From Gigaspora rosea (lineage: Eukaryota > Glomeromycota > Glomeromycetes > Diversisporales > Gigasporaceae): a stretch of 64,000 nucleotides of DNA. A model generated the notes under the pieces. The model had not been told where the DNA came from. It made no database searches and saw only the letters and a program-made list of their open reading frames with translations. The position numbers and the translations under genes are program-made. The stretch covers positions 36,315-100,314 of the forward strand of contig QKWP01001111.1 of NCBI GenBank assembly GCA_003550325.1, in the 5' to 3' direction. Positions 24,590-35,875 of the stretch are shown in pieces. Every line of letters starts with the position of its first letter. Positions within the stretch are counted from its first letter, which is position 1.

Positions 24590-24830
24590 GCTATAGGGTT
24601 AGGTTATGTTTACTATGTACTATATGTAAAATTTCGTTCCTGTCATTTTTAATTAGTGCACCAAGATCGATTTAAACATTAGTTTTTGCATATTTCGTTT
24701 TTCTTCTTTTGCGCGTGTTGGGATTCTTCGTTGGGCTGATCCGGAATAGTCAAAAATTGCACGCTCTGATTAGCTATTTCCTCTCCAGGAGTTTGTATTT
24801 GTTCTATAGTACAAAAATGCTTAATTCGTG

Positions 24831-25324
24831 TCCGCCTAAGAACCAGTGAAATAACATAGTAAATCGTGGAGAAATTTACTATTGTTTTTTGCCTTTTTTG
24901 GAATCTGGAGTTTCCCAAAGGACAACACGATTTTCTACTAAGTAAACATCTCTTAAATAAATAAAAATTGTAGAGGAGAAAATTCTGGTCATAATGGCAG
25001 TTAAATCATTAAAATTGGCCCAGTAGATCACGAGATATAAATATTTTTGTCTTTGCGACTATATAGTGTAAACAAAAAAGTAAACATATAATCGAGAAGA
25101 CAAAAATGCTTATATCTTGCATCCACTGGGCTGATTTTAATAATTTAGCAGCCATTATGGCCAGAATTTTCTGCTCTACAACTTTTACTTAATGCAAAAG
25201 AGATGTTTACTCAGTAGAAAATCAGTTTGTCCTTTGGGAAACTCCAGATTCCAAAAAAGGCAAAAAATACATAGCAAACATATTTCCACGATTTACTATG
25301 TTTTTTTGCTGGTTCTTAGACGGA
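24831..25324. repeat. Foldback element with roughly 200-bp arms
   Basis: A long hairpin: the left arm from TCCGCCTAAGAACCAG is repeated inverted to the right end CTGGTTCTTAGACGGA. Matching words in both arms include CATAGTAAATCGTGG, GGAATCTGGAGTTTCCCAAA, GTAAACATCTCTT and ATAATGGC. The loop is near 25080. Absent at the equivalent place in duplication copy 2. A transcript would be double-stranded over most of its length. No target duplication recognised. Confidence 0.8.
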
Positions 25325-25584
25325 TCACTAATTAAATTTTATCCTAACCCTAACACTAATCCTAACGTAACTCACTGTTTGGATTATAAATACTTTATTT
25401 GTTAAATTAGTAATAAAAATAAATAAATAGAATATAATTTTGTTAAATTAGAAGTAATGCATAGAATATTATTTTGTTAAATTAGAGATAATTACATTAA
25501 ATATTGGTTTGTAAAATAGGTGTAAATACATAAAATATTATTGATTAATATATTTATTCTTTTAAATTAAATAAGTTATAACAA

Positions 25585-26633
25585 GGGATGTGGCGACATA
25601 GTGTAGTGAATTGTTGTCACCCCTCAAATAGTTGTAACAAAAGGTAGAGAGTTCAAATCCCACTAGAGATGATTTTGAAAAATTTACTTGCGTTATGGTA
25701 ACCTGGACTCTGAGCTTGGATGTACAAATCTGTTTCCTAGGTTATACCAACTCGTATTGGGAGCTCTGGCATTGTGTTATGCACAAAGCTGGGGTGCATA
25801 GATCCTGGGAACGCAGGCGCTGTGTTATGCACAGAACCGTAGGACAACAGGAAACCATACTTGGCAAGACCCGAGTAAAGAGGTAGCTGACTTTTGACGG
25901 TGCCCAAACAGGAATCAGATGGGGACTGACCAGTTTGGACTGACTGGAAGTGGACTTACGATCAAAGGGTTTATGCCGAACCCTACCAACCGGACCGCCG
26001 GAGGTCGTACTGAAGGAAAAAGACATGTGTTGTGAAATCATGTACCAGGGGTTGGGAGCCTCTGGGTTCGCCAGGGCAGACCAACCCTTCCGGGTTTTCA
26101 GATTGGAAGTAAGAAAGCAACTGGGGGAAGGAAAGTTCCGGGAGAAAGAAACTAAAAGAGGAACGGGGTAGTACTAGGGTCATGTGAACTTTACAAGGGC
26201 AGAAGTAGGTAATGATAGGGAGTAACCCTTGTTGCTACCGAAGAGTAGATGATACCTGTGTAGGACAGAAAAACACTCTACCAAGTTTCCCACTGAGGAT
26301 AAACTAGTCCTAAGGGTACGGTTAGTATCCGGTACGAACTCCAGGTTTAGTAGCTGGTGGCTGTACTGGTGATACAAGATGGACCGGCAGGAGGCAGAAG
26401 ATCAGAGGTTTAAATAGGCAATGCCAGTATGTGGGTTGCAGGTATGGCAGCTAGGGTAGAACCTTCGGGTGGCTACTTAAATAGGCAACCAAAAGTTGCA
26501 GGTGAGGCTAGTTGTACTCTCGTCAATGTACGAATGCCAGCATTCTCTCCATGTAGGGTGCCGAGGTCTAATATATCTTGAATAAAAGCCAATCCCCAAA
26601 GTGGGCACTTTGACACTAAAAAAAAAAAAAAAA
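25585..26633 (+). mobile_element. Full-length tRNA-headed SINE-like retroposon, 1049 bp
   Basis: Begins GGGATGTGGCGACATAG, with A-box TGGCGACATAG at 25591-25601 and B-box GTTCAAATC at 25651-25659 (internal pol III promoter, about 50 bp apart). A moderately G+C-rich body follows and ends in AATAAAAGCCAATCCCCAAA, GTGGGCACTTTGACACTAAA and a poly(A) run. Its 3' two-thirds match 14111-14794, and its head matches 225-389, so three members are in this window. At about 1 kb it is much longer than most SINEs. The open frames on both strands are short and not conserved. Compared with duplication copy 2 it replaces about 125 bp (equivalent of 49578-49705), and no target duplication is visible, so insertion came with a deletion. 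Confidence 0.8.
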
Positions 26634-26777
26634 GCTGATAAATAATATAGTATTAGGTAAATTTTAATAATATCTTCAAATTGAACTTTATATAAAAACT
26701 ATTGAATTATAATTCTGGTCAAAATTTTTAAATTTGACCAAATATTAACAATTTTGATTGGAATTATAACTCATAAC

Positions 26778-27360
26778 TATAGATGCTGGTGAAATTAAAT
26801 CAGAGTGGTAAAATGATTTCACCATTTCACCAATCACCAATCAGTAATGGTAAAACTGGTATAACTGGTGAATTGGTGTAATTGGTGTAATTGGTGAATT
26901 GGTGAATTGGTGAATTGGTGAATTGGTAAATTGGTAGAATGGTGAAACAGTAGAATGGTAAAATGGTAAATTTCCAGAGTCTGGAATTATTTTAGCCTGG
27001 AATTCAGTTAGGTTTTTGTTCAAGTTTTTACATTTTATGTTTTTACAGGCGCACTTTAAGGTCAGAACTATTAACCATTTATAGGACTGAGCAAATTCAC
27101 CAATTTATTATTTCACCAATTGATTGTTTTACCAATTCACCGATTAACCATTTCACCAATTCATCATTTCACCAATTCAATTCACTATTTCACCAATTTA
27201 ACAATTCACCAATTCACCAATTTCACCAATTTCACCAATTCACCAATTCACCAATTTCACTAATTTTACCATTTTACCAAAATAAAATTTTGGTATAATT
27301 CTGGTGAAACTATTTCACCATTTCACCCGGTGAAATGGTTTAATTTCACCAGCATCTATA
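26778..27360. mobile_element. hAT-like MITE (TATAGATGCTGGTGAAATT), copy 1
   Basis: Perfect inverted ends TATAGATGCTGGTGAAATTA flanked by CTCATAAC on both sides (26770-26777 and 27361-27368). The interior is filled with expanded GGTGAATT units on the left half and their complement CACCAATT on the right half, giving one large imperfect hairpin. Duplication copy 2 has an empty site here (near 49853). A second member with its own perfect target duplication is at 43299-43563. Confidence 0.92.
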
Positions 27361-27490
27361 CTCATAACTAAAAGTATTAAACCCAACATGTTTTTTAGCC
27401 CAAACTTTTCTAATTTCTGGTTAATATGAAAATTAATTTAATTTGACCAGAATTTAGAAAAGTTTGGGCAAAAAATATCTAGTTTAATAC

Positions 27491-27650
27491 ATTGTATCTA
27501 AAGCAACCCTATCTAAAGTAGTGTTTAACTAAAATTAAGCTCTGAAATTAAATCTTTGTGCATTCATTAAATTGTAACTTTAGTTAGGGCGCTACTTTAG
27601 ATATATAAAGTAGCTACTTTAGATAGTGGGCTACTTTAGAAATAGCAATA
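27491..27650. repeat. Short inverted-repeat element shared by both duplication copies, copy 1
   Basis: ATTGTATCTAAAGCAACCC at the left is answered by an inverted, worn copy at the right; several ATCTAAAGTAG/CTACTTTAGAT words lie between. The equivalent element at 49982-50142 sits at the same place in copy 2, so it was there before the duplication. Confidence 0.65.
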
Positions 27651-27699
27651 CTCTTACCTTTATTAGAATAATCCAGTAATGCATCGGTCCTGAACAAGA

Positions 27700-28465
27700 C
27701 CATTCCCAGTGTAACAGTTGAATTGGAAGAGCGGTAAAACAAAATAGACAATGGTGCCAATTTAAAGCTCCAACTGATTACGGGAAGAAGTGAATAGAAC
27801 GATAGTAAAAAGAAGAGATTTTATAATGAGAGGTTAAACAAAGCGATACTGGATTATAAAAGTGATATGAGATGATAGTAGTACTGATAACGATTGATAT
27901 CAATGTGGTTAATAAATATATAAATATATAATTAAAAGTATCAGTGATTTGGGTTGATGATTAGGTATAATTAGGGTAATTTCAACACGAAGTTCAACAA
28001 AGTAAGAATCACAATTTAAAAGAATTAACTAAACTCGTCACACAGAATTCGAGTTATAATAAGCCAATGCGAAGTTACAAGTTAATTCAGTCCATTGAAT
28101 TGAGTCTCGCAAGGTTTATTAAAGTTAAAGTCGAATTCAAAAGATAAGGGATTTACTTTTATTATTATCTGGCAGTTTAAATTGAATGTCAAACTTATTT
28201 TCACTTAATTGAATTTTGAAGGTCTTATATACATTTTAATTCTTTATTACGTATTCGCAAAAATTTCTACATATTCGCGATATTTTGAGCGAACTCGCGA
28301 TAAATTTCAAGCATTCGCGAGTGGCAGGGCTTGGGCATTCACGTCTTCATGATTTCTAGTTCTAAGCCACCAAGCCACATTTAAATTACCATATTTGTAT
28401 ACAAATTTAACAAGATTTACTACATAAAAGGATTAAATAAAAATAATTCATTACACCAGACCTGT
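27700..28465. other. Insert specific to duplication copy 1, no gene seen
   Basis: Lies between blocks that are adjacent in copy 2 (near 50195). No terminal repeats found. A small cluster of CGCGA/ATTCGCGA words occurs at 28250-28325. No coding or RNA gene recognised. Confidence 0.5.
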
Positions 28466-28704
28466 CTCAAACCAAGACCAATAAGAATTATAGACTATTT
28501 GGACTAGTTCTTGTTAATATAACTGTGATATTTGTACTACCCAATCCAATTTCTTGATCAGGTGTAATATAAATCATGTGATGTTGTTTACATCTGATGT
28601 CATTTCTGGCCAATAAGATCTTATTTATTAGGATATGACATAATCATTAAAGAGCCATTTTTGAGACTAAGAATGGGACTGGACCGGACTGATGCATTCT
28701 TAAC

Positions 28705-29373
28705 TATGGACCTCAGTTTTATGCGATGCGATGTGATGTGCATAGTTGGCAAATTTTTAGCATAGCATATGCCAAAAGTATGCCAAGAGTATGCCAAGCA
28801 TATTTTGACCAAAAATTGCATAATTATAATTGGCACTTGTTGATTGGTCGAATTTTAAATCATTCGATTGCCTTTTTTATTTTTTTATTTTTTTATCGAA
28901 TATTCAACCTTATTAAATTGGTTTAAAAGATATGCAGATACATCAGTGCAATGTATAATTTTAAACTAGCGACTTTTAGCATCATCTAGTGGTTTACCAG
29001 ACCAGATCCAAAAGAAGGCAGTATTTTGCCGAGGGTATCATTTCACAAAACTTCTCTCTTTATCTGCCCTTGTCCCTAGAAATAGCGAAATTTATCTAAA
29101 TTAGCATTAATATATATTTGGTTGCCAATCTCAGGTGTAGATGTCTAATAGAATTTTAGCTGATAACAGAAATTTGTCTGAAAATTCAATTGGAATGTTA
29201 AATTTTTTAAATTTTAATAAAAAATAAAAACTATAGTTTGTTTTATAAAAAATCGCATAATTTACGATTACTGTATTTCATATAATTTTGAGAGTACTTG
29301 GCATCAAACGCATCATTTGAACCAATCGCATAGCATAATTTGCATTTTATTTTGCATCGCACTGAGGTCCCTA
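28705..29373. mobile_element. hAT-like element with GACCTCAGT ends
   Basis: Left end TATGGACCTCAGT and, from the right, TAGGGACCTCAGT, each followed within a few bases by GCGATGC words. Flanked by TTCTTAAC (28697-28704) and TCCTTAGC (29374-29381), a 6/8 match. The uninterrupted site is visible in duplication copy 2 near 50450. Interior open frames on both strands have no recognisable domain. Confidence 0.8.
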
Positions 29374-29415
29374 TCCTTAGCCCAATCTAATGTTTATGTA
29401 TAACAGCCATTAGGT

Positions 29416-29910
29416 AGCTGTGCGACACAGTCATGCTAAAACCAGAAACATTTGCATATTACAGAGTTAGTCAGTTACGGATGTAACTGTTATCTCGCTC
29501 AATGGTTACCAATTTATAAACATCTCGCTTGGAACAAAACACACATTGAACCAACTTTCAGGCGTAAGTATCTTTACTATATGCTTCTCTTCTCTTTAAT
29601 CATTACAATCAGAAGACTAACTTTTGCTCTTTATATTTATATTAATTCTGCGATTACATATATCGTGTAATACTTACACTTCTTTATATTTTACTTTTTC
29701 ATTGTAATAAAATAAACTCTTAAATTTTACTAATAAAATCGTTTTTGTTACAGTGATCGATAATCATAATAACGTTGCCCAACATTATAATACTTGTCAT
29801 AATTCTGGTCGACTTTATTACCTAATGAGCCGTTCAAATTTATTTTCATTCTATCTTTGCACTTTTTATTTTGTTATGCATTTCATATTAAATCACTAAC
29901 AATCACTTTC
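29416..29910. other. Spacer, no accepted gene
   Basis: Contains an exon-like stretch at about 29464-29562, between an AG and GTAAGTATC (translating CNCYLAQWLPIYKHLAWNK), but no partner exon was found. The rest is AT-rich. Confidence 0.4.
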
Positions 29911-30222
29911 TAGACAACTTTGTTCAAAGACAATTAGTTTTTAGCTAGATTATTCTACAGACGCTTAATTCACAGACAAATTCATTTTATTAAAAATATA
30001 TTTAGCCAACAATTTATTCATAAATTATACCAGCTTTACCGTAAATTCTCGAAATAACGCATGTCCGCTATTTCAAGAATTTACAGTAAATTTAAACTTA
30101 ACCCTAACCACAATGACTAGAATTAATTTGTCTGTGAAATCTGATATCATTGAAATAACTGCCAATGAACAACTGTAAAATAACCTTACCTATAATTAAA
30201 TTCTCTACGAACTAAGTTGTCT
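29911..30222. mobile_element. Degenerate MITE (CAGACAACTTAGTTC family), copy 2
   Basis: Left end TAGACAACTTTGTTCAAAGA; inverted at the right as AGACAACTTAGTTCGTAGAG. Shares internal words with 16638-16895. A 58-bp palindrome at 30035-30092 sits inside it and is absent from the other copy. Confidence 0.55.
30035..30092. repeat. 58-bp palindrome, probable micro-MITE
   Basis: TTTACCGTAAATTCTCGAAA faces TTTACTGTAAATTCTTGAAA in inverted orientation around CGCATGTC. It is nested in the MITE above, which lacks it at the corresponding place in the 16.6-kb copy. Confidence 0.65.
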
Positions 30223-30898
30223 GTGAAGTAATTTTGATGAGTTGATGCTATTAAATAGAATATTAAATAAATCTCAATAAATCAAAATAGATCACAATAA
30301 ATACAATTGAATCTTAAAGCAGTCTGATAGCAATAGAAAATATTTCTTTCCACTATATGATACATATTACGTACTATGTTCTCAGAATAATACAAATACC
30401 AAATCTGGTATGCTCATACACGAACAGCTGAAGTATGTTACACTAGCATAGCACATTGACATCGCCCAATCAAATGCAAAATTTTGCGAACTCACTGGCA
30501 GGAAACCATATACTCTGTCATGCATGACTATGTTCCTGGTAATAGGTTTAAAGTGATTAACAGATCATCTGAATTTATCAATAAAATTTCTCATATCTGT
30601 AAGCAATGTGAACAATCAAAACAAAGCAAAACTAATAATTTTAAGCAAATCCTTATTTATGTTTTTTTCCTGTTGTTTCCTTGATTTTCAAATTTATTTG
30701 ATGCTATGCTTTGTAGAATATTAAAGAAGATTTTGTTACATCATAAAAAATTGTAAATCTTGAAGATCTTGTAAAATTATTAGTATATGTTTTGTTAAAA
30801 AGATCAACTGATTTTGAGGTAGAAGAAGAAGGGATCAGTCACATACTTTTTAAAAGGTCTACTAGTGCTCCTATGGACCGGACTATAACCAACTTTAG
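30223..30898. other. Spacer, no accepted gene
   Basis: A short open frame at 30484-30684 includes a stretch (SEFINKI) that resembles one at 50510-50535 in duplication copy 2, hinting at a small shared conserved piece, but too little is there to call a gene. Confidence 0.35.
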
Positions 30899-32553
30899 TC
30901 AGATCTAAGTCTGGTCTTATTTTTGGACTTGACTCAAAGTTCAGTTCGGGTCTGGTCCGAAGTCTGCAGGCTGGTCTGTGCCTGAATATATTTATATGTA
31001 TTTTTTGGTGCTGAACAAGTTTACTTAGTGCATGAAAGTTAGAATTAATTAATAAAATTTTATTAGTAAAATTCTATAAGGAGGTTGTTAAATATCACAG
31101 GTTGCTATATCGCAGGTTAATATGATTGGCCAATTAGATCACAGGATCTTGTATAGCAAAATGAATGAAAAATTAGAAAAATTTACAAAAAAAGCAAAAA
31201 TTTTAAATAACATGAAATTTCATTAAGTAAACTAGTTCTGGGCTTCTAATTAAAAGTTTTTAGCGCTTAATTTTGCATATATATATACACCCTCTAACCT
31301 AATATTAATATAGTTTGGACTCTAACCCTAACTAATAATCATTTTAATTTTTTTAAATATTAATCTGTGATATCACAACCTGCTAAATTTATCAAAATCC
31401 TTCTATAAAATCTTATAATTTACAACTTTTTAATAATTAATTCTAACTTTATGCACTAAGTAAACTTGTAAAATACATAAAAATATACCAAATCAGCAGG
31501 ATTCTTTTTTATTTTACATTAAATTTAGAGAATAGATGCATAATTTTAGATTTTTGATCAAAAAAGTCAACTTTAAACATTTTTTTCAAATTTCAAGTTA
31601 AATAAAAACAACATGCCTATTTAATATATTTTTAAATATTGAACTAGTTTAATTAGTGCATAAGTTAGAATTAATTTGTAAAATTTTGTGTATAATAAGA
31701 TTTTATAGAATTTTATTAATAAAATTCTATAAAATCTTATAATTCACAAAATTTTGCTAATTAATTCTAACTTAATGCACTAAGTAAACTGGTTCAACAT
31801 CTAAAAATATATTAAATCTGCAGAAATATTTTTATTTTACTTGGAATTTGGAGAAAATAGGCTTAAATTTGACTTTTTTAATAAAAATTTAAAATTATGC
31901 ATCTATTCTCCAGTTTTTAAGTAAAAGAAAAACTATTTTGCTAATTTGATATATTTTGGTGCTAAACAAGTTTACTTAGTCAAAAAAGTTAGAATTAATT
32001 ATTAAAAATTTGTGAATTATAAAATTTCATAGAATTTTATTAATAAAATTCTATAAAATCTTATGAATCACAAGGTTTTACCAATTAATTCTAACTTAAT
32101 GCACTAAGTAAACTTATTCAGCATCTAAAAATATATTAAATTGGCAGAATTAGTTTTATTTTACTTAAAATTTGTAGATAGAATGCTTAAATTTGACTTT
32201 TTTAATAAAAAATAAAAAATTATGCATCTATTCTCTAAATTTAATATAATATAAAAAATAATTTTGATGATTTAATATATTTTTTAGGCACTGTACAAGT
32301 TCTCTTAGTCCATAAAGTTAGAATTAATTAATAAAATTTATTATTTATAAACTTTTATAAAATTTTATTAATAAAATTCTATAAAATTTTATTATTTATA
32401 AAACTTTACTAATTAATTCTAACTTTATGCACTAAGTAAACTTGTTTAGCACCAAAAATATATACAAATATATCCAGATTTAAACAAGTTTTCAGACTTC
32501 AGACCAGACCCAGACCAAACTCATAATAAAGTCTAAGTTTAAAAATCTAGATT
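30899..32553. repeat. Large foldback array with alternating inverted units
   Basis: Outer arms match inverted (AGTTCGGGTCTGGTCCGAAG at the left against a worn inverse near 32490-32530). Between them a block around GTTTACTTAGTGCATAAAGT and TTAGAATTAATT occurs at least eight times in alternating orientation (about 31010, 31432, 31640, 31760, 31960, 32085, 32285, 32413), each pair enclosing an AAATTCTATAAAATTTTAT palindrome. Non-coding. Confidence 0.7.
31077..31405. mobile_element. TA-flanked MITE nested in the foldback array
   Basis: Left end TAAGGAGGTTGTTAAATATC and, from the right, TAGAAGGATTTTGATAAATT, with CACAGGTTG-like words inside each; TA on both sides. It interrupts one of the alternating units of the array. 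Ends are diverged. Confidence 0.5.
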
Positions 32554-33286
32554 ATTTTACTAACAATTCCTTTATAGTCACCACATTTTACCAATAAATT
32601 TTTTAACAAATGTCACTTTACTAATATTTTACTAACTAGTTGTTTCTATAAAGTAAAATAACTTTAAATTTAATTCTACTCTGACTTTAATAAAAATTAT
32701 TTTGTTGGTAAATAAGCTTTAGTAAAAAAACTGGTAGTAAAATGAGCTTGTCAGTAAATAATTTGTTAGTAAAATAGTGTGTTAGTAAGTTGATTGTTGG
32801 TGAAGCAAGCTGCACTGGAGTTGGGTCTGAAATTTGATTTAATAAAATTTAGAGCCTAGTACTAGACCCTAAGTCTACTAATTCTAAAAATAGAATTGGT
32901 TATGTATCTTATTAGTCATAACCTTTTTTATATAACAAATTTTTTATATTAATTATTTTTATATTTATTCTTTATTTTTTTGCTTAATTATGCTTATTGC
33001 AAAATATAAATATTTCTTATTCAATTTACTTTTATATACTATCAGCAAATAAAAAATCTTGGATTAAGTAAAACATATAAATTTTGCATAGTTAGATAGA
33101 GCTATCAATAAATAGAAAAATACAAAATCTTAAAAAACAAATTTCTTACAAAACCAAGTCTTTAATAAGTTAAAGTTCCTATTAAATAAAGCTTTAAACC
33201 TTAAAGATTGTGCTAGTGTTGTGCTACAGTATATAATTTAGATACAGAGTTATTATTTTTGAATAATTTTTAATTAATAGTATAAA
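32554..33286. other. AT-rich spacer, no gene seen
   Basis: Nothing recognisable apart from CACTAG/TTTACTAA-type short repeats at 32560-32830. Confidence 0.5.
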
Positions 33287-33288
33287 TA

Positions 33289-34003
33289 TAGTTTGACTTC
33301 TTTTTAGTCATACTCTATAAAGTCATCTTCTATATAAATACCTAATATTGTGCAATAGCTTAAAATATAGTTACAAATTACCTATAATCACAATTACAAA
33401 AAATTTTGATTTTTGATTATTTTTATTAATAAATAACTCTTATTATAATCACAAATTTTACTAAATATAGATTATATTATTTGATTGGCCAATATTCATA
33501 TTAATTATTTAAAATTTTTTATTAAAAATTTCTAAAGTTAGTTAGCAAATAACTTTTAATGCAGTGGTCCAATTTGGATAAAACATCTGCCTAAATGTTT
33601 ATCTCAATAAGATGACTCTAATAAGGCCAAGGATATTAAAATACCATTACAACTCTTGTGATAGTTAAGAATTTGTTTACTTTACATATTTAAGAATTGA
33701 TTAAATTTAAGCATCTAAATAAAAAACCCTTTATGATTTTAGCATTTATTTGGATGATTTTAGACTCTTTAGAATTGCCTTATTAAGTAAAACACTCAGG
33801 TAGTCATTTTATCTAAATTGGACTACTGGATCAAAAGTTATTCACTAACAAATATTTTAAATTTTTTAATAGTATTCCAAATATACAAATATGTTACTTT
33901 TGCCTTTGGTCATATAACAATAACAAGTTATTTTATTTATAGTTATATCTCTATTTTATCACCAAAATAGAGTATAACTTATAATTATAGAGAGGCCTGA
34001 TTT
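33289..34003. mobile_element. Worn Tc1/mariner-like element (CTCTATAATCACC family)
   Basis: Left end TAGTTTGACTTCTTTTTAGT and right end near TTATAGAGAGGCCTGA correspond to the ends of the element at 42607-44958. The internal words CAGTGGTCCAATTTGGATAA and CAAAAGTTATT also match (42750-43030). Right boundary approximate; no transposase. Confidence 0.5.
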
Positions 34004-34023
34004 TAAAGAACATAAAGCTAGTA

Positions 34024-34378
34024 CAGTTGAACCTCTCTAAACCAATATGCATAGTGGCCAGCTTTTGTATCAGTTTTGAGAGGTTATCAGTTTTGAAATA
34101 CTAATAATCTACTAGTTATATAGCTATAAACAAATATAATTGGCTAAATTTATTTTATATATATATAATTGGTTATACAAAATTTGATTTAAGCTAATCA
34201 AATCAATTTATTTTACCTATCAAATCTGATATCTCATAGATATTTGATTTTTGAGTATCAATGATCAGGAATAGCAGGTTATTAGGTTTGACTTATAGAA
34301 TAGACATAGTGGTTCAATTTATTATTAGTTTTTACAGATTATTAGTTTTGAAAGAATCAGTTTTGGAAGGTTCAACTG
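34024..34378 (+). mobile_element. Tc1/mariner-like MITE, AAAACTGAT family (355 bp)
   Basis: Left end CAGTTGAACCTCTCTAAACC, from the right CAGTTGAACCTTCCAAAACT; TA on both sides (34022-34023, 34379-34380). Direct counterpart of 3662-4014. The 64-codon open frame starting at 34261 straddles its right end and is not a gene. Confidence 0.8.
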
Positions 34379-34384
34379 TATCTC

Positions 34385-34500
34385 AACATAACATGTTTTT
34401 GACATCCCTTTTCCTTGACATCTCATCTTTTCAACAAGACATTTATCTGACATGACATATTTCAAATTTGACTTTTCTCCGACACTAAGTTTTATTGAAT
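34385..34500. repeat. Degenerate TTTTCGACATGACAT repeat, block 1
   Basis: Loose units of about 20-25 bp built on TTTTTGACATCTCATCTTTT and CTGACATGACATATTTC. A second block of the same type lies at 36950-37165. Confidence 0.6.
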
Positions 34501-35870
34501 ACACTTTTTCTGACGATAAACCCAGTGATCATCAAATCACGTGAAATCATGCACTATGTCATTTGCTTACTAGCACTATCAACTCGGCCTAAATTATACT
34601 ATCATCTAACCCTAATCTATCCCCAACCCTAACCCTAATTTAGGCCGAGTTCTTAATCATGTGATGTGATAATCACGAATATATCACTCTACCCAATAAT
34701 TATATCGAAATTTGCTAATGATCATCACAAAATTCATCACTTGCCCTATTAATTTTCAAATCAGCTGTATTTGTATTTGACAAAATATAACTATTTATAT
34801 TGGAGTTTATTCAACATTTCTAAATTAGACTTTTCGTATAAAATGCGAATATCACCAAAAAGTGTAATTTCGAATTTTAATTGAATTAAGCTTAATCCTG
34901 ACCATTATTAAACAATACTCCTAGACGTTATTTTGTGTTTACACAGTTTATTATCTGTTCCTGGTTTAGCGCGACTGCGTCGCGCAGCTACTTATTAATA
35001 AAAAATGCTGAGAAACAATTTTACTTATATATATATACCTCATCCTAACGGTAAATTAAACCTAATTATAATTAAAAGCTCAAAGGTCACGAGGTTACAA
35101 GGCTTTAGCGATCACCAAATAAGGAAATTGAAAGATGGGTCGATCATATTTGGGGGCAATTGTCACAACCCTGGTCAAAATTAAAATAAAATGTTAATTT
35201 GACCTTATGACAAGTTTGGCCAAAAAAATACACATTTTGGTACACCACCTATCTTATAATTGTTCGGGACCTATTCTGTCCATATTTATTTTTGGTTTCA
35301 CCAGATCTAAAACGTCCAAAAGTATATTGACCTAAATTGGTTTTCGTTTTATTGGTAGTTCAATAGCTATGTTCTTTTTTTCAAGAAGTGGATGCCCTCA
35401 AACAGTGTATTTTTTAAAACTATTTAATATTGGATTTTAATGGTAATCAGTAATGAGTGGATATTTATCGAACCAATTGAATGGTATTTTAATGGAAAAA
35501 CTATTACTTATCATTTGTTTAAGAATAAATTACATTATTTAAAAATAAACTTTTAACAAGATAACTTTTTATTGTCTTTTATTACAAAGAATTACTATCA
35601 CCAACCTTCATACTTGATTTCTAATTATCTTCACGGCCCCTAATGTTCTCCCATGAACATTTCTGATATTTTTATGATAATGCAATGCCATGAAAATATC
35701 AAAAATTCTCAACGGCAATTACGTCAACAGTAAAAATTTTAGCCAGAAATGTTATGGCATAGGAACCTTGAAACATCTATTACTTAAACCATGGGATAAT
35801 AAATTGTAATGATTTGAATCAAGTAATTTAATTTTTGCTTATATAAAAAATTTAGAACAAAAAAAAAAAG
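34501..35870. other. Spacer with an interstitial telomere-like stretch
   Basis: AACCCTAACCCTAATTTAGG occurs at about 34625, and GTTCCTGGTTTAGCGCGAC at 34962 (compare 18045). No gene recognised. Confidence 0.45.
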
Positions 35871-35875
35871 GATTG

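Larger units (their letters stand above)
21650..29415. repeat. Segmental duplication, copy 1 (carries the intact MFS gene)
   Basis: Matches 40350-50480 in blocks: 21650-21920, 21935-24240, 25325-25580, 26640-26777, 27361-27700, 28466-28704 and 29382-29415. The blocks are in the same order and orientation. The interruptions are almost all recognisable mobile elements present in only one copy. The similarity covers exons, introns and flanks alike, so this is duplicated DNA rather than shared coding sequence. Confidence 0.85.

Noticed and set aside
29464..29562. Exon-like stretch with AG before and GTAAGTATC after it
   Set aside because: No partner exon or recognisable domain nearby; one short piece is not enough to call a gene.
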